Source: an uncultured Kineothrix sp. (GTDB lineage: Bacteria; Bacillota; Clostridia; Lachnospirales; Lachnospiraceae). From it: DNA of 64,000 bases. The translations under genes and the position numbers were made by a program. The notes under the pieces were generated by a model. The model was not told the DNA's origin and ran no database searches. It saw only the letters and a program-made list of their open reading frames with translations. Positions 45,848 to 54,688 of the stretch are shown here, one piece after another (position 1 is the stretch's first letter; every line of letters starts with the position of its first letter). The DNA lies in contig CAJUSR010000015.1 of assembly GCA_910588855.1 (NCBI GenBank), forward strand, positions 21,532 to 85,531, read 5' to 3'.

Positions 45848-46966
45848 ATGCAACGCTTTTTCTATTTTTTACCGTCAAAACAAGACTACAAGAAGAAACG
45901 GGGAAGGGATGCCCTCATCACCTTGCTTTTGCTCATTTTAGCCACGGCATTATCCTTCCTTTACTTCGATATATCGCAAAACTCCGCCAATGTGGCCCTT
46001 TTATATATTCTTGCCCTTGTTTTGATTGCCCGTATTACGGATGGATACCTCTGGGGGATATTCGCTTCGTTGATTGGCGTTGTCTGTGTCAATTTCCTAT
46101 TTACCTATCCGTACTTAGCCTTAAATTTTACTTTGGCAGGATATCCTGTTACATTTATCGGGATGCTGGCCATCTCTTTGATTACCAGCGCTGCCACCAC
46201 CCATATGAAACAGCAGATGCAAATGCTTGCCGAGAGGGAACGGCTTTTAGTGGAAGCGGAAAAAGAAAAGATGCGGGCCAATCTCCTGCGGGCCATTTCC
46301 CACGATTTACGTACCCCTCTTACAAGCATTATCGGCGCTGGCAATTCTTATCTGGAAACCGGGGATTTCCTCGATGAATCTCAAAAGAAAGAATTGGTAA
46401 AACAAATATGTGAAGATTCCAATTGGCTGTTGAACATGGTGGAAAACCTTTTATCCGTCACCCGGATTCAGGGCGGTGAAGCCAATGTGAACAAATCTCT
46501 GGAATCAGTGGAAGAAGTGGTATCGGAAGCGGTTATCCGGCTGAAAAAACGGCTGCCGGATGCGAAAATCCATGTCCAAGTGCCGGATGAATTGATTTTG
46601 ATTCCAATGGATGCCATTTTAATCGAGCAGGTTCTGATTAACTTATTGGAAAATGCTATCCTGCATTCCAAAAGCAGCCAGCCTATCTCCTGCCATGTCG
46701 AAGAAGAGGGGGAATCCATTGTTTTCCATGTGCGCGATTACGGCATCGGCATCCCCCCGGAACGGATACGGACAATTTTTGACGGAACACCGTACACCGG
46801 CAACCCTTCCCCTGACAGTTCCAAAGGCATGGGCATCGGGCTTTCCATTTGTAAAACCATTGTCGCCGCCCATAAAGGTACAATTTGTGCCCATTCTTGC
46901 CCTCAGGGCACGGACTTTTCTTTCTCCCTGCCACAAACAACGGAATCAGGAGGCTCCCATCCATGA
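45848..46966 (+). CDS. KdpD-like sensor kinase lacking the N-terminal KdpD/Usp domains
   Basis: A 372-residue kinase starting at the DUF4118 four-helix membrane unit (ALITLLLLILATALSFLYFD through VTFIGMLAISLITSAATTHM), then HisKA (LLRAISHDLRTPLTSIIGAG) and HATPase (NLLENAILHS, RDYGIGIPPE, GMGIGLSICKTIVAAHKG). Full KdpD has about 400 more N-terminal residues. No kdpFABC genes are in the window. Overlaps the regulator gene by 4 bp. Ribosome site AGAGGAAAAC. Confidence 0.9.
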   Translation: MQRFFYFLPSKQDYKKKRGRDALITLLLLILATALSFLYFDISQNSANVALLYILALVLIARITDGYLWGIFASLIGVVCVNFLFTYPYLALNFTLAGYPVTFIGMLAISLITSAATTHMKQQMQMLAERERLLVEAEKEKMRANLLRAISHDLRTPLTSIIGAGNSYLETGDFLDESQKKELVKQICEDSNWLLNMVENLLSVTRIQGGEANVNKSLESVEEVVSEAVIRLKKRLPDAKIHVQVPDELILIPMDAILIEQVLINLLENAILHSKSSQPISCHVEEEGESIVFHVRDYGIGIPPERIRTIFDGTPYTGNPSPDSSKGMGIGLSICKTIVAAHKGTICAHSCPQGTDFSFSLPQTTESGGSHP

Positions 46967-47673
46967 ACACAAAAATATCCATTGTTCTAATTGAAGACGA
47001 AAAAAACATACGCGGTTTTATGGCTGCCACTTTGACTGCGCAAGGCTATAAAGTTTCTACTGCCCCTACTGCAAAAGTGGGGATTTCCCTTATTACTTCC
47101 GGCTGCCCCGACCTCATTCTTCTCGATTTAGGGCTTCCTGATATGGACGGGATAGAAGTCATCCGGGAAATACGCACTTGGGCGAGCATTCCCATCATCG
47201 TGATTTCCGCCCGGACACAGGAGCAGGAAAAAGTCCTCGCATTGGATAACGGCGCGGATGATTATATTACCAAACCCTTCGGCCCATCCGAACTTATGGC
47301 ACGTATCCGCACCGCCCTGCGCCACAGCAACCGCCTGCAAACGGATTCCCTCTTAAACCAACGTTCCTATCGGGCGGAAGAATTGATGGTAGATTTTGAG
47401 AAACGTCTCGTTACGCTGGCCGGTTCGGAAATCCATTTGACACAGATAGAATATAAGATTGTCTCCCTGCTTGCCAAAAATTCCGGGAAGGTGATTACCT
47501 ATGATACTATCATTTCTAATGTCTGGGGGCCCTATGCCGATGACAATAACCGTATTTTACGGGTAAATATGGCAAATATCAGGCGGAAAATAGAAAAAAA
47601 TCCGGCCGAGCCCCATTACATTTTTACAGAAATCGGGATAGGATACCGGATGTTGGAAGACAAAGAAAGCTGA
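46963..47673 (+). CDS. kdpE: KdpE-like response regulator
   Basis: A 236-residue OmpR-family regulator resembling KdpE: receiver IVLIEDEKNIRGFMAATL, acceptor in LILLDLGLPDMDGIEVI, YITKPFGPSELMARIRTALR, and a winged helix ending FTEIGIGYRMLED. It starts with ATGA overlap to the kinase and an AGGAGG site. Last gene of the plus-strand run that begins with the orphan lipoprotein. Confidence 0.9.
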   Translation: MNTKISIVLIEDEKNIRGFMAATLTAQGYKVSTAPTAKVGISLITSGCPDLILLDLGLPDMDGIEVIREIRTWASIPIIVISARTQEQEKVLALDNGADDYITKPFGPSELMARIRTALRHSNRLQTDSLLNQRSYRAEELMVDFEKRLVTLAGSEIHLTQIEYKIVSLLAKNSGKVITYDTIISNVWGPYADDNNRILRVNMANIRRKIEKNPAEPHYIFTEIGIGYRMLEDKES

Positions 47674-47752
47674 ACTGCCTCATATGTGTGGCAGCCAGCC
47701 TCTTCTCCTGTCTTTGCGATATTCCAAAAAATATGAAAAGTTGATTTTGCAG

Positions 47753-47962
47753 TTACCTTACTTCAACCACTTCATAATCTGCTTTTTCTACCGCATCTTT
47801 TAGTGTCTCATCCGGTACATCCTTATCCAAAGTAACTACCGCGCTCTTTTCTTCCAGACTCATCTCTACAGCCGACACGCCATCCAACGCTTCCAACGCC
47901 TTCTGCACCCTCGCCGTGCAATGTCCGCAAGACATCCCTTCTACAATCAATGTTTTTGTCAT
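47753..47962 (-). CDS. copZ: CopZ-like chaperone from an internal start inside copA
   Basis: The last 69 codons of copA start with ATG at 47962, preceded by AAGGAGG (plus 47971-47977) at ideal spacing. The product MTKTLIVEGMSCGHC and onward is a complete stand-alone HMA copper chaperone in sequence and length. The mRNA should therefore give both the fused domain and free CopZ. An ancestral copA stop lost by a small indel just upstream (near AATAAATTTAAGGAGG) would explain the fusion. Confidence 0.65.
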   Translation of the reverse strand: MTKTLIVEGMSCGHCTARVQKALEALDGVSAVEMSLEEKSAVVTLDKDVPDETLKDAVEKADYEVVEVR

Positions 47963-50470
47963 CTTCTTTTCCTCCTTAAATTTATTGTCCAAGGCTTCTG
48001 TTTGCTCCGCTTCGGCCTCTTCTTTCCTATCCTCCAATTGCCCTGCGTTCTCCGCTTCTTTTTCCTTCCGGTTCTTTTTCTCCGTCTCCTTAAAATTCCG
48101 CAGTCGGAGGGCATTGGTCACAACACATACGCTGCTGAGGCTCATAGCCGCCGCCCCGAACATGGGGTTTAATTTCAAGCCAAACAACGGGTACAAAACC
48201 CCTGCCGCCAAGGGAATGCCTACGCTGTTATAAAAGAAGGCCCAAAACAGATTTTCTTTAATGTTCCGGATCACTGCTTTGCTTAAGCGGATTGCTGTAA
48301 CCGCATCCCTTAAATCGCTTTTCATAAGAATAATATCCGCACTTTCCATTGCTACATCGGTTCCTGCCCCAATGGCTATCCCCACATCTGCGCTGGTCAG
48401 TGCCGGGGCGTCGTTGATACCGTCGCCAATCATAGCCACCTTCCTGCCCTGTTCCTTCAAAGCCCGGATTTTTTCCTCTTTTTCACCGGGCAGGACTTCT
48501 GCAATCACTTCCTCCATCCCCAGCTTTTTCCTTACTGCTTCCGCTGTCTTTTTATTATCCCCGGTCAACATAATCGTCCGGATATGCATCTGCTCCAATT
48601 GGCGGATTGCTTCCATCGAGGACTCCTTCACCGTATCCGCTACGGCAATAATGGCAATGAAACGGCATGTTCCGCCAGACATGTTTCCATTCCCGGCCTT
48701 TCCCCTTGCCGTACTTTTCTCCTGTTCCATAGATTCTTTCCTGGCGAACAATAAGGGCGTCTTTCCTTCTTCCGCCAGCCGTTCCACCGTCTGCATCTGC
48801 TCGCGGGTAAGCGTTACCCCATTTTCTTCCATAAACTTCTTGTTTCCGGCAAAGTACAGGACACCCTCTATCCTACCCTGAATCCCTTTCCCGAAAATTG
48901 CCTGAAAGTCCGTTACCTCCGGCAAATGGCAACCCATTTCCCCGGCCGCTTCTACCACTGCCTCGGCAAGAGGATGTTCGCTCGGTTTCTCCAACGCTGC
49001 GGCAAGGGTAAGCAATTCCTTTTCCCCTGCTTTCCCGCTATAATCAATCACATCGGTAACTTTTGGTTTCCCCTCCGTCACCGTACCTGTCTTATCCAAT
49101 ACCACCGTATCCACATTTTTTGCTTCCTGCAAAGCTTCCCCGGATTTAATCAGCACCCCATACTTTGCGCCTACGCCTGTTCCTACCATAATCGCCACCG
49201 GCGTAGCCAGCCCAAGGGCACAAGGGCAGGAAATTACCAATACTGCAATCCCCGCTGACATGGCAAATTCAAACCCAGCGCCGCTTATCATCCAAACAAT
49301 GGCTGTCAAAAGGGCAATCCCTATTACTACAGGAACAAAAACCCCGGCAATCTTATCCGCCAATCTGGCAATCGGCGCCTTGGATGCCCCTGCCTCTTCC
49401 ACCAGACGGATAATTTGGGATAAGGTAGTATCTTCCCCCACTTTTTCCGCACGGCATTTTAACGCCCCTGCTTTATTTACCGTCGCAGATACTACTTTAT
49501 CGCCTGCCTTTTTTTCCACCGGAATGCTTTCACCGGTAATTGCCGACTCATCCACGCTGGAATTTCCCTCCAGCACAATGCCATCCACCGGAACCAGGCT
49601 GCCTGGCTTCACAAGAAATATATCCCCCCGCTGCACATCCTCCGTAGGAATCTGTTCTTCCTCCCCGCCCTCTCTAATCACAAGGGCCGTTTGAGGAGAC
49701 AAATCCATCAGTTTTGTAATCGCCGCGCTTGTTTTCCCTTTTGATTTCGTCTCCAAATATTTCCCTACTGTAATTAAGGTCAATATGGTGCCCGCCGATT
49801 CAAAATAGATATCCATAGCGTATTGCTCTACCAAAGCAATATCCCCATGCCCCAGCCCGTAGCCAATCCTGAAAATGGCAAAACAACCATACGCTACCGC
49901 AGCTGAAGCCCCAATGGCAATCAGGCTATCCATATTTGGGCTTCCCCTGAACAATGTCTTAAAGCCTACCCCGAAATATTTCCGGTTCACATATAAAATC
50001 GGCAAAAGCAGCAAAAACTGGGAAAATGCAAACGCCACCGCATTTTCGTTCCCGTGGAATACTGACCGGATAAATGCCGGAACGGGCAGCCCAAACCATT
50101 CGTAGAACATATGGTGCATGGAAATATACATCAAAGGAACAAGAAATCCGATAGAAACCGCCAGCCGTTGTTTCATCGCCGCTTCCGCATCCTTAGCGCT
50201 TTTACGCAAAGCATCTTCTCCCGCTTTTGCGCCTGCCCCCATACTCACCCATTCCCCGCTTCTTTTCCCGCGTTCTTTCCGGCTCGCCCCATATCCTGCC
50301 TTTTCCACCGCCTCTATAATTTCCTCTTCCGATGCGGTTCCTTCTACTCCCATAGAATTAGCCAGAAGGTTTACCGAGCAAGAAGTGACACCCGGCACTT
50401 TCGACACTGCCTTTTCCACATGGGAACTGCAAGCGGCACAGCTCATACCTGTTACAATATATTGCTCCAT
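47753..50470 (-). CDS. copA: Copper-exporting P1B ATPase CopA with C-terminal HMA domain
   Basis: A 905-residue ATPase: N-terminal HMA with MSCAAC (C11, C14), a charged linker, eight membrane helices, actuator TGES, metal motif CPCALGLATP, phosphorylation DKTGTVTEG, HP motif SEHPLAE and hinge GDGINDAPAL. After the last helices comes a ~45-residue Glu/Lys linker and a second HMA domain (MSCGHC, C848 and C851), which is not part of standard CopA. The nucleotide-binding domain also holds a low-complexity insert (STARGKAGNGNMSGG). It is 10 bp after csoR in a CsoR-type operon. It exports Cu(I). Confidence 0.95.
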   Translation of the reverse strand: MEQYIVTGMSCAACSSHVEKAVSKVPGVTSCSVNLLANSMGVEGTASEEEIIEAVEKAGYGASRKERGKRSGEWVSMGAGAKAGEDALRKSAKDAEAAMKQRLAVSIGFLVPLMYISMHHMFYEWFGLPVPAFIRSVFHGNENAVAFAFSQFLLLLPILYVNRKYFGVGFKTLFRGSPNMDSLIAIGASAAVAYGCFAIFRIGYGLGHGDIALVEQYAMDIYFESAGTILTLITVGKYLETKSKGKTSAAITKLMDLSPQTALVIREGGEEEQIPTEDVQRGDIFLVKPGSLVPVDGIVLEGNSSVDESAITGESIPVEKKAGDKVVSATVNKAGALKCRAEKVGEDTTLSQIIRLVEEAGASKAPIARLADKIAGVFVPVVIGIALLTAIVWMISGAGFEFAMSAGIAVLVISCPCALGLATPVAIMVGTGVGAKYGVLIKSGEALQEAKNVDTVVLDKTGTVTEGKPKVTDVIDYSGKAGEKELLTLAAALEKPSEHPLAEAVVEAAGEMGCHLPEVTDFQAIFGKGIQGRIEGVLYFAGNKKFMEENGVTLTREQMQTVERLAEEGKTPLLFARKESMEQEKSTARGKAGNGNMSGGTCRFIAIIAVADTVKESSMEAIRQLEQMHIRTIMLTGDNKKTAEAVRKKLGMEEVIAEVLPGEKEEKIRALKEQGRKVAMIGDGINDAPALTSADVGIAIGAGTDVAMESADIILMKSDLRDAVTAIRLSKAVIRNIKENLFWAFFYNSVGIPLAAGVLYPLFGLKLNPMFGAAAMSLSSVCVVTNALRLRNFKETEKKNRKEKEAENAGQLEDRKEEAEAEQTEALDNKFKEEKKMTKTLIVEGMSCGHCTARVQKALEALDGVSAVEMSLEEKSAVVTLDKDVPDETLKDAVEKADYEVVEVR

Positions 50471-50480
50471 ATCTGCCTCC

Positions 50481-50840
50481 TTACTTCATCACTTTCTGCA
50501 AGGTTTTTACCAATTCATCAATTGTTTCTTCCCTGCCTTCCCTAATGTCATTTACTACACAACTGCGTATATGATTGGCAAGAAGCACTTTATTAAAGCT
50601 ATTCAAAGCCGCATTCACCGCCGCAACCTGGACGAGGATATCCGTACAATACCGTTCCGACTCCACCATCCCTTTAATCCCCCGTATCTGTCCTTCAATA
50701 CGGTTTAGGCGATGAATCAAATCCTTATACTCCTTCTCCTTCCGTTCTTTCTTCTTATAACAACAATCCCCTTCCTGCTCTTCTTCCGCATTCCGGCCTT
50801 CTATCCTATCCTTATCTTCCCCATTTTCCATCTTCTCCAT
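50481..50840 (-). CDS. csoR: Copper-sensing repressor CsoR
   Basis: A 119-residue DUF156 repressor with the Cu(I) triad C65, H90, C94 in ERYCTDIL and LLANHIRSC, at the 25/4 residue spacing of CsoR. The N-terminal ~35 residues are an extra charged tail with CC. It should release its operator on binding Cu(I), inducing itself and copA. First gene of the operon. Confidence 0.93.
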   Translation of the reverse strand: MEKMENGEDKDRIEGRNAEEEQEGDCCYKKKERKEKEYKDLIHRLNRIEGQIRGIKGMVESERYCTDILVQVAAVNAALNSFNKVLLANHIRSCVVNDIREGREETIDELVKTLQKVMK

Positions 50841-50862
50841 TCCAATCCCTCCTATGCAAGTT

Positions 50863-50891
50863 ATTATATACCCCTACTGGGTATATGTCAA
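50863..50891 (-). promoter_or_regulatory. csoR-copA promoter with CsoR operator in the spacer
   Basis: Minus strand -35 TTGACA (50886-50891), 17 bp, and a perfect -10 TATAAT (50863-50868). The spacer is the dyad TACCCAGTAGGGGTA, matching the TACCC...GGGTA pattern of CsoR operators. Repressor binding would block polymerase directly. Confidence 0.85.
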
Positions 50892-50960
50892 TACGTATTA
50901 ATACATAATGTAGGAAAATGAACCGGTAAAAAAATATTGTATAGAACAGATGCCCCCTTT

Positions 50961-52832
50961 TTACTTCATCGCCCGCATCGCATTCAAAATAGCAATCACA
51001 GCTACCCCTACATCGGCAAACACTGCCGCCCACATAGATGCAATCCCCACTGCTGCCAGCAATAATACAAGCACTTTTATCCCGATAGCAAATATGATAT
51101 TCTGCTTTACAATCGACAACGTTTTTTTGGAAATCTGCATAGCCTTTACTATTTTAGATGGTTCATCCGTCATAATCACCACATCCGCCGCCTCTATCGC
51201 CGCATCCGAGCCCAAGCCGCCCATAGCTATGCCGATGTCCGCCCTGGCCAGCACAGGGGCATCATTGATGCCATCGCCTACAAAAACCAGCCTGCCTTTT
51301 TCCGACTTTGCCACCAGCAACTTCTCAACCCTTTCTACCTTGTCGCCAGGGAGCAATTCCGCATATACTTCCAAAATCCCCAATTCCTCTGCAATTGCAT
51401 CCGCCGTTTTCTTCCGGTCCCCTGTCAGCATCACAATATTTTTCATGCCTGCTTCCTTAAAGCCGTCCACTGCAGCTTTTGCATCATCCTTTACTTCATC
51501 CGCAATCACAATATAGCCAAGGTATTCTTCCCCTCTTGCTACATGAACCACCGTTCCGATTTCTTCCACAGCGCCCACTTCCACATTCCGGCTCTTCATC
51601 AATTTATCGTTTCCTGCCAAGATACGCTGCCCATCCAAAACGGCGCTTATGCCGTGCCCTGCCGCTTCTTCCACTTCTTTTAACCGTGTTTCGTCAATCG
51701 CTTTTCCATAAGCCTGCACTAGAGACCTGGAAATGGGATGGTTGGAAAAACTCTCCGCATAAGCAGCTGTTTCCAACAATTCCCCCCCGTCCACCCCTTT
51801 GGACGGCACAATTTTCTTTACTGCAAAAACGCCTTTTGTGAGCGTTCCTGTTTTGTCCATAACAATCATTTCCGCATCGGCCAGCGCTTCCAGGTAATTG
51901 CTCCCCTTTATCAATATGCCCGCCCTGCTGGCGCCCCCTAACCCGCCAAAAAAGCTTAACGGGATGCTAATAACCAGCGCACATGGGCAAGAAATGACAA
52001 GGAAACTTAAAGCCCTATAAATCCAGCTTGCCCAACCGCCTCCTGCCACCAAAGGCGGAACCACTGCTAAAAGCGCGGCAAGCCCAACCACTACCGGCGT
52101 GTAATATCGTGCGAATTTGGTAATAAAATGTTCCGCCTCTGACTTTTTGCCGCTGGCATTCTCCACCAAATCTAAAATTTTGGCTACCGTTGATTCCCCG
52201 AAAACCTTAGATACCCGAACTTCTATTACACCGGAAAGGTTCACACAACCGCTGATTACCTCTTCCCCTTCCGCCACATCCCTTGGCAGGCTTTCCCCTG
52301 TGAGGGCCATAGTATCCAAAGAAGAATTGCCTTTCACCACGGTTCCGTCCAAAGGAATCCTCTCCCCTGGCTTTATCAATATCACTTCCCCAATTGCCAC
52401 TTCCTCTGGCCCTACTTCTTCTACCGCACCGTTCCTCATTACATTCGCGTAATCCGGACGGATATCCATTAGCTCTGCAATTGATTTCCTCGACTTGTTC
52501 ACCGCATAGGACTGGAAGCATTCCCCTACCTGATAAAACAGCATTACCGCTACCGCTTCCGCATATTCGCCTACAAAGAAAGCCCCTACTGTAGCGATTG
52601 CCATCAGGAAATTTTCATCAAAAATCTGTCCATGCCCGATATTCCTCACTGCATTTTTAACCACATCCCCGCCGATAATAATGTAAGCGGCAAGAAATAC
52701 AAACAATGCTGTATGGATTTGTAAAGTGCCTATATAAAAATAAGGGGCGAAACGGGAAAAAATAACCGCTGCCAAGTAAATAGATGCTCCCACTCCTACC
52801 CTTTTTATTCTCTTCTTTAATTTTCTGCTCAT
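50961..52832 (-). CDS. zntA: Zn/Cd/Pb-exporting P1B ATPase (ZntA/CadA type) without HMA domain
   Basis: A 623-residue ATPase starting directly at the first membrane helices. It has TGES in the actuator (DTMALTGESLPRDVA), CPCALVISIPLSFFGGLGGA (P1B-2 type), DKTGTLTKG, SNHPIS and GDGINDAPVLARADIGIAMG. The usual N-terminal HMA is encoded separately just upstream (52918-53139). It exports divalent soft metals and is under the CadC-type repressor at 53453. Confidence 0.93.
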   Translation of the reverse strand: MSRKLKKRIKRVGVGASIYLAAVIFSRFAPYFYIGTLQIHTALFVFLAAYIIIGGDVVKNAVRNIGHGQIFDENFLMAIATVGAFFVGEYAEAVAVMLFYQVGECFQSYAVNKSRKSIAELMDIRPDYANVMRNGAVEEVGPEEVAIGEVILIKPGERIPLDGTVVKGNSSLDTMALTGESLPRDVAEGEEVISGCVNLSGVIEVRVSKVFGESTVAKILDLVENASGKKSEAEHFITKFARYYTPVVVGLAALLAVVPPLVAGGGWASWIYRALSFLVISCPCALVISIPLSFFGGLGGASRAGILIKGSNYLEALADAEMIVMDKTGTLTKGVFAVKKIVPSKGVDGGELLETAAYAESFSNHPISRSLVQAYGKAIDETRLKEVEEAAGHGISAVLDGQRILAGNDKLMKSRNVEVGAVEEIGTVVHVARGEEYLGYIVIADEVKDDAKAAVDGFKEAGMKNIVMLTGDRKKTADAIAEELGILEVYAELLPGDKVERVEKLLVAKSEKGRLVFVGDGINDAPVLARADIGIAMGGLGSDAAIEAADVVIMTDEPSKIVKAMQISKKTLSIVKQNIIFAIGIKVLVLLLAAVGIASMWAAVFADVGVAVIAILNAMRAMK

Positions 52833-52917
52833 AGTCTCACCCTACCTTCCGTTCCTTTCCGGCGGCTGCCGGCAAATCCCGGCAGCCCCTTCCATGCCCG
52901 GTGTCATTTTCTTTCTT

Positions 52918-53139
52918 CTACTTTTCCACTACTTCTACATCAGGCTCATATTTTTTTACTACTTTTTTGATTTCTTTTGTAATCTTCCCCACCTTTGCAT
53001 CATCCACTTCCACAACCAGCTTTTGCGTTAACAACGTCACTGTGCTGCTTGTTACCCCATCCAGTTTTCCTACTGCATTTTCAATCTCCGCCGCGCAGTG
53101 GGCACAATCCAAATCCTCCAAAATATAAGTTTTCTTCAT
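52918..53139 (-). CDS. Stand-alone HMA metal-binding protein
   Basis: A 73-residue HMA domain with DCAHCA (C12, C15) preceded by acidic LEDLD, as in N-terminal domains of Zn/Cd ATPases. It has a perfect AAGGAGGAG ribosome site and its own stop, and lies 85 bp before the ATPase gene. It probably acts as the detached regulatory or delivery domain of that ATPase. Confidence 0.88.
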   Translation of the reverse strand: MKKTYILEDLDCAHCAAEIENAVGKLDGVTSSTVTLLTQKLVVEVDDAKVGKITKEIKKVVKKYEPDVEVVEK

Positions 53140-53202
53140 CCTCTTCTCCTCCTTATCTTTTCTGCCTTCTTTGTTCGATTCTGTTTTTTCTGTTTCCTTT
53201 TT

Positions 53203-53452
53203 TTGCCTTTCCTTTTTCGGCTTCTCTTTTTTGCCTTTTCCTTTTCAGCTTCCTTTTTTTATCTTTTCTTTTTCGGCTCCTCTTTTTTGCCTTTTCTTTT
53301 TCAACTCCCCTCTTCTGCCTTTTCTTTTTCAGCTTCCCTTTTTATCTTTTCTTTTTCAGTCCCTCTCTTCTGCTTTTTCTTTTTCAGCTTCCCTTTTTTA
53401 TCTTTTCTTTTTCGGCTTCCTTTTTACCTTTTCTTTTTCGGCTCCCCTCTTT
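53203..53452. repeat. 28-bp minisatellite, about nine units, purine-rich on the coding strand
   Basis: Units of 26-28 bp (mostly exactly 28) on the plus strand follow the pattern CTTTTCTTTTTCRGCTYCC plus a variable pyrimidine stretch. The marker C of CRGCT recurs at 53218, 53246, 53274, 53302, 53330, 53357, 53385, 53413 and 53439. The minus-strand transcript is almost pure A/G, and each unit carries GGAAG or GGGGAG, which resemble ribosome sites. A period of 28 is not a multiple of three, so it is not a protein repeat. It fills the gap between the repressor and the HMA gene. Confidence 0.85.
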
Positions 53453-53824
53453 TCATCCATCCTCTTCAATGTGGTCTAATCCCTGGCTTAAGATTGTTTT
53501 TATATGCCCGTCTGCCAAAGAATAAAAAACGGTCTTCCCTTCCCTTCTGTTACGCACCAAATCCATCTGCTTTAAAGTCCGTAACTGATGGGAAATCGCC
53601 GACTGGGTCATATTTAAAGTCTGTGCCAAATCACAGACACACATTTCACCACACATTAACACATACAAAATTTTGATTCTGGTGGAGTCGGCAAACACTT
53701 TGAAAAAATCTGCCAAATCATAAAGTTTATCTTCCTCCGGCATCTGCTCATTCACCTTCTCCACAATGCCCTCATGCACATGAATATATTCACATTTCTC
53801 TATCTGCTCTTCTTTCCTCCGCAT
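53453..53824 (-). CDS. cadC: CadC-type ArsR-family metal-responsive repressor
   Basis: A 123-residue ArsR repressor with winged helix (LAQTLNMTQSAISHQLRTL). It keeps both metal sites known in CadC: the alpha-3N type with C11, H15, C62, C64 (EMCVCDLA) and the alpha-5 type with D105, H107, H118, E121 (ADGHIKTILSQGLDHIEED). Spacings match CadC. It should respond to Cd, Pb or Zn and repress its operon. The ribosome site is AAGGAGG. The stop codon abuts the minisatellite. Confidence 0.92.
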   Translation of the reverse strand: MRRKEEQIEKCEYIHVHEGIVEKVNEQMPEEDKLYDLADFFKVFADSTRIKILYVLMCGEMCVCDLAQTLNMTQSAISHQLRTLKQMDLVRNRREGKTVFYSLADGHIKTILSQGLDHIEEDG

Positions 53825-53870
53825 CCATATCCTCCTTCCCTTTCTATTTCTTTCTATTTTCTATAAATTT

Positions 53871-54470
53871 CTATAAATACCTTCTCGTCTTCCTTTGGTA
53901 TTCCTTATACTTATCCCCATGCCTTTTTTCCATATACTTTTCTTCTTCTTTTATTTGAAGATGTAATGTAAATATACCAAGCACGGCAAACAAAAGCATA
54001 AATCCATTGGAAAAAAGAATGCAAAATCCGATATACAACAAATCAAACCCTACGAATGCCGGGTTCCTGCTTATCCGGTAAACCCCTCCGCTTACCAGAG
54101 ACAAATGCTGCCCATCGTCAATACCCGCTCTCCAATTCTCTTTCATTTCCCCCATCGCCATAAGAAAAAACACCGTTCCGGCAACTGCAAACGCTACTCC
54201 TGCCAGACAAATACCAATAAGAAGCCCACCGTTTCCTCCATCCTCCAACAGCCTTTCCCATCTGGTATAAAAAAGCACTGATAAAAGCTGTACCGCCGCC
54301 GTTCCATAAGAAAAGAAAATCAAAAACACCTCTATCATTCTCGTTTTCAAACTCTTCTCCCCTATGCCAAGCCTATTGACTGCTATCCCCTTTTTGCTTT
54401 CACTATATGTCTTAATAAAATAACTGCCATAAAAAACAACCCAAAGCCCAAGCCCACACACCTGAACCAT
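53871..54470 (-). CDS. Isoprenylcysteine carboxyl methyltransferase-family membrane protein
   Basis: A 199-residue integral membrane protein with about five helices and the C-terminal ICMT/PEMT signature: YRISRNPAFVGFDLLYIGF then EEEKYMEKRHGDKYKEYQRKTRRYL. Bacterial members are probable SAM-dependent methyltransferases of unknown substrate. First gene of the cadmium operon, downstream of the CadC-type operator; such genes are often found with metal ATPases, suggesting a membrane-modification role in tolerance. Strong GGGAGG ribosome site. Confidence 0.85.
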   Translation of the reverse strand: MVQVCGLGLWVVFYGSYFIKTYSESKKGIAVNRLGIGEKSLKTRMIEVFLIFFSYGTAAVQLLSVLFYTRWERLLEDGGNGGLLIGICLAGVAFAVAGTVFFLMAMGEMKENWRAGIDDGQHLSLVSGGVYRISRNPAFVGFDLLYIGFCILFSNGFMLLFAVLGIFTLHLQIKEEEKYMEKRHGDKYKEYQRKTRRYL

Positions 54471-54688
54471 TCTTATCCTCCCTCTTCTTCCTGAAATCCC
54501 TCTTTTATTTTGCCTTCTATCTATTTCTCTTCTTGACTCTTTTGACTTTCCGCCTTTTTATCTATTTACTTTTTTACTGTTTGCTTTTTGTCGTTTTTAT
54601 CTTTTTTCTCTTCGATTTTTTGCCTTTTTGTTCTTTCGCTTCCTACTTCTTTTGTTCTCTACTTTTTTATTCCCTTGTTTTCTTGTAT

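Noticed and set aside
53203..53452. CRISPR-like array (28-bp period)
   Set aside because: Units are directly adjacent without unique spacers, and composition is simple pyrimidine.
52995..53676. Long Phe/Leu/Ser-rich plus-strand proteins across 53100-53670
   Set aside because: The pyrimidine-rich 28-bp repeat simply lacks stop codons in all plus frames; no ribosome sites or domains are seen.
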